64,000 bases of DNA, taken from NCBI GenBank assembly GCA_035502995.1, contig DATJTW010000003.1, positions 1-64,000 of the forward strand, in the 5' to 3' direction. Within the stretch, counting starts at the first letter, position 1. Each line of letters starts with the position of its first letter. This document shows, one piece after another, positions 33,317-44,710 of the stretch. Below the pieces are notes generated by a model. That model made no database searches, was not told the DNA's origin, and saw only the letters and a program-made list of their open reading frames with translations. Source of the stretch: CADEED01 sp035502995 (lineage in GTDB: Bacteria; Pseudomonadota; Gammaproteobacteria; Steroidobacterales; Steroidobacteraceae). Both the position numbers and the translations under genes were made by a program.

Positions 33317-34574
33317 GATGGCGCGGTGGCGGGGGAGGTGGCGACACCTCCCTTCGCCATCAGCGCCGCGGTCGTGACACCCAACGCCACCGTCGCATAC
33401 AGCACCACGACCACGGTCGTCCCATACCCGCGATACAACGCCGCCATCGCCAGCGGCGCCAGGCCGCCCGCGAACACGCCGGCGAAGGTGTACGCCAGCG
33501 ACGCGCCCGCGTACCGCACGCGCGTCGGGAACTGCTCCGTGATGAACGCACCTTGCGGTCCGTACATGAACGCGTGGATCGCCAAGCCGCCGGCGAACGC
33601 CAGGATCACGCCCGCGTCGGTCTTCGTCTCCAGCAGCGGGAAGTAGATCCAAAGCCACCCCGCGGCCGCGGCCACGCCGGCCAGATACACGGCGCGCGTG
33701 CCGAAGCGATCCGACAATCCACCCGCGATGAAGATGCAGGCGGCGTTGACGGCCGCGCCGATCGCGAGCGCGGTCGTCGCGAGCGTGCGCGTGAGTCCGA
33801 GTTGCACCGTCATGTACGAGAGCGTGAACGCGCTGATCATCGAATACATCACGTCCGGGCCGAACCGCGAGCCGCCCGCGACCAGCAAGCCGCGACGATG
33901 TCCGCGCCACACTTCGCCGAGTGGCGCGCGAGAACGCGCGTGGTCGGTCTCCAGCGCACGGAACTGCGGCGTCTCGTCGACGCCGAGCCGGATCCAGAGA
34001 CCGAACACAACCAACAGCAGGCTGCCGAGCAGGGGCAGCCGCCAGCCCCACGCGGCGAAGTCATCCGCCGGCACGAGCCAGGTGGTGAGCGCGATCACGC
34101 CCGACGCGATCACGACGCCGATCGACGGCCCCATCTGCGCCCAGGAGGCGTTGCGTCCGCGCTGATCGTTGCGCCCGTGCTCCACGGAGAGCAGAACAGC
34201 GCCCGCCCATTCGCCGCCCAACGCCATGCCCTGCGCAAACCGCAAGGCGACCAGCAGCAATGGCGCCATGACACCGGCGGACTGATACGTCGGCAACAAC
34301 CCGACGGCCGTCGTCGTGATGCCCATGATCAGCAGGGTGATCACCAGCACGTGGCGCCGGCCGCGCAGGTCGCCGAGCCGACCGAAGAGCAGGCCGCCGA
34401 ACGGGCGTGATAGATAGCCCAGCCAGTACGTGGCGAACGACAGCAACAGCGCCGCGGTCGGATCGAACGACGGGAAGAACAGCTTGCCGAACACCAGCGC
34501 GGCCAGCGTGTTGTACACCGCGAAGTCGTAGTACTCGAGCGCGGTGCCCGCGGCGCTGGCGAAGGCGAGGCGCT

Positions 34575-34578
<4 letters not shown>
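33301..34578 (-). CDS. MFS transporter, metabolite:H+ symporter (MHS) type
   Basis: The 425-residue product begins MKRLAFASAAGTALEYYDF, the hallmark start of MHS-type carriers related to ShiA and ProP, and has twelve predicted helices. RPFGGLLFGRLGDLRGRRHV near residue 60 is the MFS loop signature. Its ATG overlaps the TGA of the 5-oxoprolinase-type gene (ATGA), so it is very likely cotranscribed and may import that enzyme's substrate, such as 5-oxoproline or a hydantoin-like compound. Confidence 0.87.
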
Positions 34579-38162
<3,584 letters not shown>

Positions 38163-38175
38163 CAACGCGATGGTA

Positions 38176-38216
38176 AATGGGGACAGTCCCCGATTCCTAG
38201 CAAAAGGGGACGGTCA
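38176..38216 (+). repeat. REP-like unit, copy 1
   Basis: AATGGGGACAGTCCCC (itself nearly palindromic), then GATTCCTAG and CAAAAGGGGACGGTCA. It is the left outer arm of the nested palindrome. The same unit appears, sometimes inverted, at 38577, 48974 and 52241. Confidence 0.85.
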
Positions 38217-38576
38217 TGGGGGTACGCGGACGCCGGGCTGCCGTTCGATCGTCCATTTTCGCTCCGGGAAGTCGCGCTTCAAGAGAAAGAAATGGGGACG
38301 GGCCCCGATTGCCCCTGCGGGGAAAAAGGTGCCGGACCTCGTCAGATCGCGATGAAGTTTCAGCACTCACGGTGAGGTCCGGCACCTTTTTCTGCGCCAT
38401 TGGGGCCCGTCCCCATTTCTTTCTCTTGGCGTTCGTTCGTCGCTCACTGCGCGCCTTGACACTTTCTCAACGCGAGTCTTCGACTTCACTACGGCGGCGC
38501 GCGGCCGTTCGCTCCTCACCGACTTCCAGGAGCGAAAAAGGACGATCGAACGGCAGCCCGGCGACCACCCTCATCG

Positions 38577-38617
38577 TGACTGTCCCCTTTTGCTAGGAAT
38601 CGGGGACTGTCCCCATT
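38577..38617 (-). repeat. REP-like unit, copy 2
   Basis: Inverse of copy 1 with one base difference (TGACTGTCCCC...GGGGACTGTCCCCATT). It is the right outer arm of the nested palindrome and reads TAATGGGG at its outer edge on the minus strand, the same junction as copies 3 and 4. Confidence 0.85.
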
Positions 38618-38884
38618 ACGGCGCGGCGGGAAGATAGGGAGGGGAATGGCACGCGATGCGCGACGTGCGAGATGCCAGCTTCACCGAGATGAGTCGAGCG
38701 AGGAACTGAACGAGGACACGAACGATGTAATGAAACAGCGGGAACGTCGTTGCGCTGCGCGGCCAGCCGCTTGACCTGGATCAAGTCCGGGCCAGCGTCG
38801 ACGTAGGGCCGCGCCCGTGGGGGCTCGCCCTATAGGAATCCACCGGCTGGCCGCGGGCGCGCGTTTTGGTAGCCTCGCGCGCGC
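38618..38884. other. Gene-free stretch between the palindrome and a small gene
   Basis: This 267-bp region holds no convincing frame. It contains the FNR/CRP-like box at 38771 and then GC-rich sequence up to the ATG at 38885. A CTATAGGAAT stretch near 38831 could be part of a promoter, but I cannot assign boxes securely. Confidence 0.4.
38771..38784. promoter_or_regulatory. FNR/CRP-like box upstream of a small gene
   Basis: TTGACCTGGATCAA differs by one base from the FNR-type consensus TTGAT-N4-ATCAA. It lies about 100 bp before the small gene at 38885. A sister site, TTGACGTGGATCAA, occurs at 59511 in the exopolysaccharide control region, differing at one spacer base. Binding is inferred. 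Confidence 0.45.
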
Positions 38885-39115
38885 ATGAATTCCGAACGGC
38901 AGGGCGGGCTCGATTTCCTGGGTAGTTGGTCGGACGACCTCGACCCGGCGGCGCGTCATCCGGTGGTACACGGCGAGGCGGTCATCGACCTCGACGGTGT
39001 CTATCTACCGGACGGGGATGCGCCCGCGGTCGCGGCGCGCAACGGCGCGGCGCGCGGCGTGGCCGTGGCGACGCTGCACGCCGTCGCGGCGTGGTTGATG
39101 ATCCGCGCCCGGTAA
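38885..39115 (+). CDS. Small protein of unknown function
   Basis: A 76-residue product starts MNSERQGGLDFLGSWSDDLD and ends in a short hydrophobic Ala-rich segment (ATLHAVAAWLMIRAR). I recognise no family. No clear ribosome-binding site precedes the ATG. Codon third positions show the genome's GC bias in this frame. An FNR/CRP-like box 100 bp upstream and 12 bp separation from the convergent XRE-cupin gene are the only context. It may be genuine or spurious. Confidence 0.4.
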   Translation: MNSERQGGLDFLGSWSDDLDPAARHPVVHGEAVIDLDGVYLPDGDAPAVAARNGAARGVAVATLHAVAAWLMIRAR

Positions 39116-39126
39116 GCCGCGCGCGT

Positions 39127-39735
39127 TCACTCGGCGGCTTCGGCGTAGATGATGATCGACAACATCCGGATAGGCGTCTTGATCAGCTTCTCCGGTCCGT
39201 GCGGCACTTCCCCCGAGAACGTCAACGCATCACCCGCCTTCAGCAGGTGCGTCTCGTCGCCGTGCCGGTAGGTCAGCGATCCCTCCAGTAGATATATGAA
39301 CTCGGTGCCCGGGTGCTCGAAGCCCGGGAACACCTCGCTCTTGTCGTTCAGCGTCACGAGGAACGGCTCGAACGCGCGGCGCGGGCCGCGATCCGCCGCC
39401 AGCAGGTGATAGGTGTGGCCGCGCTTCGTGCCGCGCCGGACCACCTCGAGTCCCTGTCCCTTCGGCACGTGCTGCGCGCCGCCGCGCGGCTTGCCCACGT
39501 CGTTGAACAGGTTCGCCAGCGGCACGCCGAGCGCCGCGGTCAGCGATGCCAGCGTCTCCAGGCTCGGGGACACGTCGCCGTTTTCGAGCCGGCTCAGCAT
39601 CGCGGCGCTGATGCCCGAGCGCTTCGCGACTTCCCCCAGTGTCAGGCCCAGCGAATTGCGCAGCCGCCGCGCGGTGGCGCCGATCTGCCGCGACACGCTG
39701 GCGGGGGCGGGTGCCTGGGCCGGGCCTTTTTCCAT
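39127..39735 (-). CDS. XRE-family regulator with C-terminal cupin (PuuR-like)
   Basis: The 202-residue product has an N-terminal XRE helix-turn-helix (LTLGEVAKRSGISAAMLSRL, residues about 31-50) and a C-terminal cupin (residues about 125-195, with PGFEHPGTEFIYLLEGSLTY and GDALTFSGEVPHGPE). This layout is that of PuuR-type regulators controlling polyamine or amine catabolism. It is divergent from the methylamine operon with a 101-bp shared control region that holds paired CGTRTGCAA repeats, so autoregulation and control of that operon are likely. An AGGAG site precedes ATG 39735. Confidence 0.87.
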   Translation of the reverse strand: MEKGPAQAPAPASVSRQIGATARRLRNSLGLTLGEVAKRSGISAAMLSRLENGDVSPSLETLASLTAALGVPLANLFNDVGKPRGGAQHVPKGQGLEVVRRGTKRGHTYHLLAADRGPRRAFEPFLVTLNDKSEVFPGFEHPGTEFIYLLEGSLTYRHGDETHLLKAGDALTFSGEVPHGPEKLIKTPIRMLSIIIYAEAAE

Positions 39736-39796
39736 AACTCACTCCTCTTATATGCGCCGCGGGAGCCCGTTGACGGCCCCCGGATCGCATGTTATC

Positions 39797-39826
39797 CGTG
39801 TGCAAACCAATTTACTCGTATGCAAC
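39797..39826. promoter_or_regulatory. Direct repeats CGTRTGCAAM, candidate operator of the XRE-cupin regulator
   Basis: CGTGTGCAAA at 39797-39806 and CGTATGCAAC at 39817-39826 are exactly 20 bp apart, so two helical turns separate them on the same DNA face. They lie in the divergent region between the regulator and the methylamine operon, just before ATG 39837. The regulator is the natural candidate to bind them; this is positional inference. Confidence 0.5.
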
Positions 39827-39836
39827 TCGCGCTTCG

Positions 39837-41078
39837 ATGCCCCATCGCCTCCTGAGGTTCGCACTGTCCCGCCGGCATCCCGAGCCGCGCATGTTCCGCG
39901 AACCTTCGCGCCTGAAGGACGGCTACGACGTCGTGATCATCGGCGGCGGCGGCCATGGCCTCGCCGCGGCGTACTACCTGGCGCGCGACCACGGCATCCG
40001 CGACGTCGCGGTGCTGGAGCGCGGCTACCTCGGCGGCGGCAACACCGCGCGCAACACCACGATCATCCGCTCGAACTACCTCACGCCCGAAGGCGTGAAA
40101 TTCTACGACGCGAGCGTGCGCCTGTGGCGGGAGCTCTCGACCGAGCTCGACTTCAATCTCTTCTACGCCACGCGGGGCCACTTCACGCTCGCGCACTCGG
40201 ACGCCGACCTGCGCACCGCCCGCTGGCGCGCCGAGGTGAACAAGCACTTCGGCGTGGAGTCGGAGGTGGTCGATGCGGCGTTCGTGAAGCGCCGCGTGCC
40301 GCAGATCGACCTCGAGTGCGGCGGGCACACGCCGATCCTCGGCGCGCTGTACCACGCGCCCGGCGCCATCGCGCGCCACGACGCCGTCGCGTGGGGATAC
40401 GCGCGCGGCGCCGATCGTCGAGGCGTCGAAATCCACCAGAACACCGAGGTCCTGGGGATCGACGTGCGCGACGGCGCGGTGGCCGGCGTGCGCACGTCGA
40501 AGGGGAACATCGCGACGAAGCGCGTGTTGTGCGCGGTGGCCGGCAGCACGCCGCGCGTGCTCGACCTGGTCGGCCTGCAGGTGCCGCTGACGATCCACCC
40601 GCTGCAGGCGATGGTCTCCGAGCCGCTGAAGCCGTGGCTCGACCCGATCATCGTCTCGAGCTCGCTGCACGCCTACGTGTCGCAGAGTGCGCGCGGCGAG
40701 CTGGTGATGGGCGCGTCGCTGGATCCGTACGAATTGCAGTCCACGCGGTCGACGCTCGACTTTGCCGAAGGGCTGGCCGTGCACATGCTCGACCTGTTCC
40801 CGTTCCTCTCCGACGTGAAGGTGCTGCGGCAGTGGGCCGGCATGGCGGACATGACGCCCGACTTCGCGCCGCTGATGGGCCTCACACCCTGCGACGGCCT
40901 GTTCCTCGACGCCGGCTGGGGCACCTGGGGATTCAAGGCGACGCCGATCTCCGGCAAGACGATGGCGCACACGGTGGCCACCGGCACGGCGCATCCGCTC
41001 ATCACCGGCTTCTCGCCGGCGCGGTTCGCCTCGCTGAGCCTGTCGAGCGAGAAGGGCGCCGCGGCGGTGGGCCACTGA
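39837..41078 (+). CDS. mgdA: N-methylglutamate dehydrogenase subunit A (sarcosine oxidase beta-like)
   Basis: The 413-residue product has an N-terminal FAD-binding Rossmann motif (YDVVIIGGGGHGLAAAYYLA, residues about 32-50), then RGYLGGGNTARNTTIIRSNYL, the conserved flavin-contact segment of sarcosine oxidase beta chains. The typical C-terminal segment GWGTWGFKATPISGKTMAHT is also present. Usually annotated SoxB, it is better read as the FAD subunit of N-methylglutamate dehydrogenase because of the genes that follow. ATG 39837 gives the usual length; starts at 39789 or 39891 are possible. Confidence 0.83.
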   Translation: MPHRLLRFALSRRHPEPRMFREPSRLKDGYDVVIIGGGGHGLAAAYYLARDHGIRDVAVLERGYLGGGNTARNTTIIRSNYLTPEGVKFYDASVRLWRELSTELDFNLFYATRGHFTLAHSDADLRTARWRAEVNKHFGVESEVVDAAFVKRRVPQIDLECGGHTPILGALYHAPGAIARHDAVAWGYARGADRRGVEIHQNTEVLGIDVRDGAVAGVRTSKGNIATKRVLCAVAGSTPRVLDLVGLQVPLTIHPLQAMVSEPLKPWLDPIIVSSSLHAYVSQSARGELVMGASLDPYELQSTRSTLDFAEGLAVHMLDLFPFLSDVKVLRQWAGMADMTPDFAPLMGLTPCDGLFLDAGWGTWGFKATPISGKTMAHTVATGTAHPLITGFSPARFASLSLSSEKGAAAVGH

Positions 41079-41091
41079 TGGCAGGCCGGCG

Positions 41092-41352
41092 ATGAAACTG
41101 ATCCCGTGCCCGCTGAACGGCCCGCGTCCCGCGCTCGAGTTCGTCTGCGGCGGCGAAGTGCGCGCGATGCCGGACCCCGACACGTGCAGCGACGCCGAGT
41201 GGACGAACTACCTGTACCTGCGCCGCAGCGTGCCCGGCGTGAAACGCGAGTGGTGGTGTCACACGCCGTCCGGCTACTGGTTCGTCGCCGAGCGCGACAC
41301 CGCGCGCGACGAGATCCTGAAGACGTACGACGCGGCGGGGATCTCCGCATGA
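41092..41352 (+). CDS. mgdB: N-methylglutamate dehydrogenase subunit B (sarcosine oxidase delta-like)
   Basis: The 86-residue product starts MKLIPCPLNGPRPALEFVCG and contains REWWCHTPSGYWFVAERDT. It is the small delta-type chain of heterotetrameric sarcosine oxidase-like enzymes. The CPxCG zinc motif of standard SoxD is here CPLNG, and the later Cys/His positions also differ, so classical zinc binding is doubtful. That variant looks like the form found beside N-methylglutamate synthase genes. It overlaps the next gene by 4 bp (ATGA). Confidence 0.82.
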   Translation: MKLIPCPLNGPRPALEFVCGGEVRAMPDPDTCSDAEWTNYLYLRRSVPGVKREWWCHTPSGYWFVAERDTARDEILKTYDAAGISA

Positions 41353-44177
41353 TGTACCGCCTGCCGCCGCTCGCCGGCGAGTGGATAGACCGGTCGACGC
41401 CGCTGGAATTCACGTTCGAGGGTCGTCCCGTGAGCGGCTTCGCCGGCGACACCATCTCGAGCGCGCTGGCTGGCGCCGGCCACCTGCTGCTGGGCCGCAG
41501 CTTCAAGTACCACCGGCCGCGCGGCATCTATTCGTTCGCGAACCACGACGCGAACGTGCTGTTCGAGGTGGACCGCGAGCCCAACGTGCGCGGCGACGTC
41601 ACGCCGCTGGTGGCGGGGCAGGCAGTCAGCGCGGTGAACGTCGTGAACGGCGTGAAGCGCGACGCACGGCGGTTCATGGAATGGCTCGCGCCGTTCCTGC
41701 CGGTCGGCTTCTACTACAAGGCGTTCCACGGGCCGCGGTTCGCGGCCTGGGAGGCGCGGATCCGCGCACTGGCCGGACTCGGCCGCATCGATGCCGACGC
41801 GCCGCGCCGGCGCACGACGAAGCGGTACGCGTTCTGCGACGTGCTGGTCGTCGGCGCCGGGCCGAGCGGCCTCGCGGCGGCGCTGGCGGCCGCGGACGCG
41901 GGCGCTGACGTGCTGCTGGTCGACGAAAACGCGCGCGCCGGCGGCAGCGCCGCCTGGAGCGAAATGACGCGCGGCGAACACGACACGCTGGTCGCCCGCG
42001 CCGCCGCGCATCCCCGCATCGCGCTGCGCCTGTCTACCTGCGCCGTCGGTTACTACGCCGATCACTGGGTCGCGCTCGTGGGGCCGGAACACCTGACGAA
42101 GGTACGTGCCGGCGCCGTGATCTTCGCGACCGGCGTCGTCGAGCAACCTGCCGTGTTCGGCAACAACGATCTGCCCGGTGTCATGCTGGGCTCGGCCGCG
42201 CAGCGGCTGATCCATCGGCACGCGATCGCGCCGGGCCGGCGTGTCGCGGTGCTGACCGCGGGCCGCGAGGGCTACGATCTCGCGCGCACGCTGCGCGGGC
42301 TCGAGGTCGGCATCGCCGCGGTGCTGGATCTGCGCGCCGGCGCGGGCCGCGACGCGGACGACCTGGGCGACCTGCGCTGCATCGCCGGCGTCGAACCCAT
42401 CCGCGCGATCGGCCGCGACGACGTGCTGCACGCATTCGAGTTCCGCCACGGCGGCCGCGTCGAAACGCTGCCCTGCGACGCGCTGCTGATGAGCGTCGGC
42501 TTCGCGCCGGCCGCACAGCTGCTGCTGCAGTCCGGCGCGGAGCTGCAGTTCGACGCCGCGCTCCAGCAACATCGCCCGGCCAAACTACCCGCGGGCATCT
42601 TCGCCGCGGGCCGCGTCAACGGCGTCTACGACCTCGCCGCGCGCCGCCAGGACGGCCGCGAGGCCGGCGTCGAGGCCGCCGCGCACGCGCGTGGCGCACA
42701 CGAAGGCCCGCGCCGGCCGCCCGTCGAGGACACGCGCCAGGTCTCGCATGCATACCCCGTGTTCCCGCACGCGCGCGCGAAGGATTTCGTCGATCTCGAC
42801 GAGGACATCCAGGTCGAGGATCTGCTGAACGCCGCGCAGGAAGGCTACGACAGCGTCGAACTGTTGAAGCGCTACAGCACGCTGGGCATGGGCCCGTCGC
42901 AGGGCAAACATTCCAACGTGAACGGTGCACGCATCCTGATGCGGGCGCGCGACCGCACGCTGGCCGACACCGCGCTGACGACGCAACGCCCGTTCTACCA
43001 CCCGGTCGCGCTGAAACACCTCGCCGGCGCGGGCTTTCACCTCGAGCGCCGCAGCGCCTGCCACGCGGCTCACGAGGCGCTCGACGCGAAATGGATGACC
43101 GTCGGCGGCTGGCAGCGGCCCGAGTACTACCGCCGCGCGGGCGCCGACCGCGCGACGTGCATCGCCGACGAAGCGCGCGCCGTGCGCGAGGGCGCCGGCG
43201 TCATCGACGTCTCGACCCTCGGCAAAATCGAGATCCACGGCCCGGACGCCGGCCGCTTCCTCGACCGGCTCTACGCCGGCAGCTACGCCGACATGCGCGT
43301 CGGTACCACGCGCTACGGCCTGCTGCTCGACGAGGGCGGCATCGTGCGCGACGACGGCGTCGTCGCGCGACTCGGCGAGCAGCTCTTCTACGTCACCACG
43401 ACGACCAGCGGCGCGGCGACCGTGTACCGCGAGATGCTGCTGTGGAACACGCGCTGGCGTCTCGACTGCGCGTTCGTCAACAACACCGGCCACCGCGCCG
43501 CGCTGAATCTCGCCGGGCCGGCGAGTCGCGAGCTGCTGCAGCCGCTCGCGGACATCGACCTGTCCGAGGCGGCCTTTCCATTCCTCGGCGCGCGCACCGG
43601 TCACATCGCGGGAATCCCCGCGCGCGTCATGCGCGTGGGTTTCGTCGCGACGCTGGGCTTCGAGATCCACGTGCCGTTCTCGCGCGGCGCGCAGCTGTGG
43701 AACACGCTGTTGGACGCGGGTACCGACAAGGGCCTGCGCGCGTTCGGCGTCGAAGCCCAGCGGCTGTTGCGGCTGGAACAGGGCCACGCGATCGTCGCGC
43801 AGGACACGGACGGCGTCACCAATCCGTTCGAAGCCGGCCTCGGCTGGGCCGTGAAGATGGGCAAGCCGTTCTTCGTCGGCCAGCGCAGCCTGCGCATCCA
43901 CCAGCAGCGCGGCGCGCGGCAGCAGCTCGTGGGCTTCGAACTACCCGGTGGCTCGGGCGATGCGTCGGTCGGCGAGGCCAACCTGCTGATCGCTGGTGGC
44001 GACATCGCCGGCCGCGTGACGAGCATCGCGCGTTCGCCGACGCTGGGGCGCACGATCGGCCTTGCGATGGCGTCGCCCGCGCTGGCGGCGCCGGGCACCG
44101 CGCTGGCGATCCGTACGCCCGGCGGCGCGATGGTGGACGCCGTCGTCGTGAAGCCGCCGTTCGTGGTGGCCGCATGA
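41349..44177 (+). CDS. mgdC: N-methylglutamate dehydrogenase subunit C (sarcosine oxidase alpha-like)
   Basis: The 942-residue product begins with a 2Fe-2S-ferredoxin-like N-terminal domain (TFEGRPVSGFAGDTISSALA), an NAD-binding Rossmann domain (VLVVGAGPSGLAAALAAADA, about residues 165-185) and a second dinucleotide segment. The C-terminal 400 residues form a GcvT/aminomethyltransferase-type tetrahydrofolate domain (VIDVSTLGKIEIHGPDAGRF). It passes the released methyl as a one-carbon unit to folate. Length and order match SoxA. It overlaps neighbours by 4 bp on both sides. Confidence 0.87.
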   Translation: MMYRLPPLAGEWIDRSTPLEFTFEGRPVSGFAGDTISSALAGAGHLLLGRSFKYHRPRGIYSFANHDANVLFEVDREPNVRGDVTPLVAGQAVSAVNVVNGVKRDARRFMEWLAPFLPVGFYYKAFHGPRFAAWEARIRALAGLGRIDADAPRRRTTKRYAFCDVLVVGAGPSGLAAALAAADAGADVLLVDENARAGGSAAWSEMTRGEHDTLVARAAAHPRIALRLSTCAVGYYADHWVALVGPEHLTKVRAGAVIFATGVVEQPAVFGNNDLPGVMLGSAAQRLIHRHAIAPGRRVAVLTAGREGYDLARTLRGLEVGIAAVLDLRAGAGRDADDLGDLRCIAGVEPIRAIGRDDVLHAFEFRHGGRVETLPCDALLMSVGFAPAAQLLLQSGAELQFDAALQQHRPAKLPAGIFAAGRVNGVYDLAARRQDGREAGVEAAAHARGAHEGPRRPPVEDTRQVSHAYPVFPHARAKDFVDLDEDIQVEDLLNAAQEGYDSVELLKRYSTLGMGPSQGKHSNVNGARILMRARDRTLADTALTTQRPFYHPVALKHLAGAGFHLERRSACHAAHEALDAKWMTVGGWQRPEYYRRAGADRATCIADEARAVREGAGVIDVSTLGKIEIHGPDAGRFLDRLYAGSYADMRVGTTRYGLLLDEGGIVRDDGVVARLGEQLFYVTTTTSGAATVYREMLLWNTRWRLDCAFVNNTGHRAALNLAGPASRELLQPLADIDLSEAAFPFLGARTGHIAGIPARVMRVGFVATLGFEIHVPFSRGAQLWNTLLDAGTDKGLRAFGVEAQRLLRLEQGHAIVAQDTDGVTNPFEAGLGWAVKMGKPFFVGQRSLRIHQQRGARQQLVGFELPGGSGDASVGEANLLIAGGDIAGRVTSIARSPTLGRTIGLAMASPALAAPGTALAIRTPGGAMVDAVVVKPPFVVAA

Positions 44178-44710
44178 GGAACGCGACCGTCTGGCTCGAC
44201 GTCGCTCCCGCCGCGCACCGCGCCGGCGTCAAGGGTCCGCGCGCCGCGGCGCTGCTGGGCGAGCTCGGCCTCAACGTGCCACGCGTCGCCAACAGCTGGT
44301 CGCCGCTGAAGCCGGCCGACCGCGACGATGCCGACAACGTCATCGCCCGTCTCGGCAACACCGAGTTCTTCCTCGAAGACGCCGACTCGGCCACCGTGGC
44401 CGCACTCGACGCACGCTGCGCGGCCGGTGAGCCGGGCGCGTATGCCGCGCTGCGCGAAGACGTCGCATTGCACGTCGGCGGCAAGGCCGCGCCCGACGCG
44501 CTGGCCGAGGTCTGCAACGTCGACTTCGCCGCGTTGCCCGCCGGCAAACCCATCTACCTGACGCTGATGATCGGCGTCGCCGTGCTCGTGCTGCCGCAGC
44601 CGCGCGAGGACGGGCGGATTTTCAGGATCTGGTGCGACCCGACCTTCGGGACGTACCTGCAGGACGCACTGCACAGCGTGGTCACCCGGATTCAATCGGA
44701 GACGTCATGA
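44174..44710 (+). CDS. mgdD: N-methylglutamate dehydrogenase subunit D (sarcosine oxidase gamma-like)
   Basis: From ATG 44174 the product is 178 residues, the short gamma-type chain (VKGPRAAALLGELGLNVPRV, LIGVAVLVLPQPREDG-like strand pattern, DPTFGTYLQDALHSV). This subunit shows the least conservation, so identity rests on position after the alpha-type gene as well as sequence. Both ends overlap neighbours by 4 bp, giving strict coupling. It completes the four-subunit dehydrogenase. Confidence 0.8.
   Translation: MRNATVWLDVAPAAHRAGVKGPRAAALLGELGLNVPRVANSWSPLKPADRDDADNVIARLGNTEFFLEDADSATVAALDARCAAGEPGAYAALREDVALHVGGKAAPDALAEVCNVDFAALPAGKPIYLTLMIGVAVLVLPQPREDGRIFRIWCDPTFGTYLQDALHSVVTRIQSETS

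Larger units (their letters stand above)
38176..38617. repeat. 442-bp three-tier nested palindrome built from REP-like units
   Basis: Three pairs of inverted arms are nested. Outer: 38176-38216 with 38577-38617. Middle: 38227-38272 with 38521-38566 (core GCCGGGCTGCCGTTCGATCG, nearly exact). Inner: 38280-38340 with 38374-38428 (ends CAAGAGAAAGAAATGGGGAC and AGGTGCCGGACCTC). Only 38429-38520 lacks a partner on the left side. Short open frames inside have no recognisable protein and are probably incidental. It looks like a MITE or composite REP structure, possibly a relic mobilised by a RAYT-type transposase. Confidence 0.85.

Noticed and set aside
38197..38596. Short open frames inside the nested palindrome, ending in VPFC on both strands
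   Set aside because: They are made by translating the inverted repeat arms; the identical ends simply reflect the outer repeat. No family or RBS supports them.
39837..44710. Sarcosine oxidase (soxBDAG) as the final assignment
   Set aside because: Subunits are homologous, but the coupled gmaS and mgsABC genes and the altered delta subunit point to N-methylglutamate dehydrogenase. No glyA, betaine or dimethylglycine genes are adjacent.
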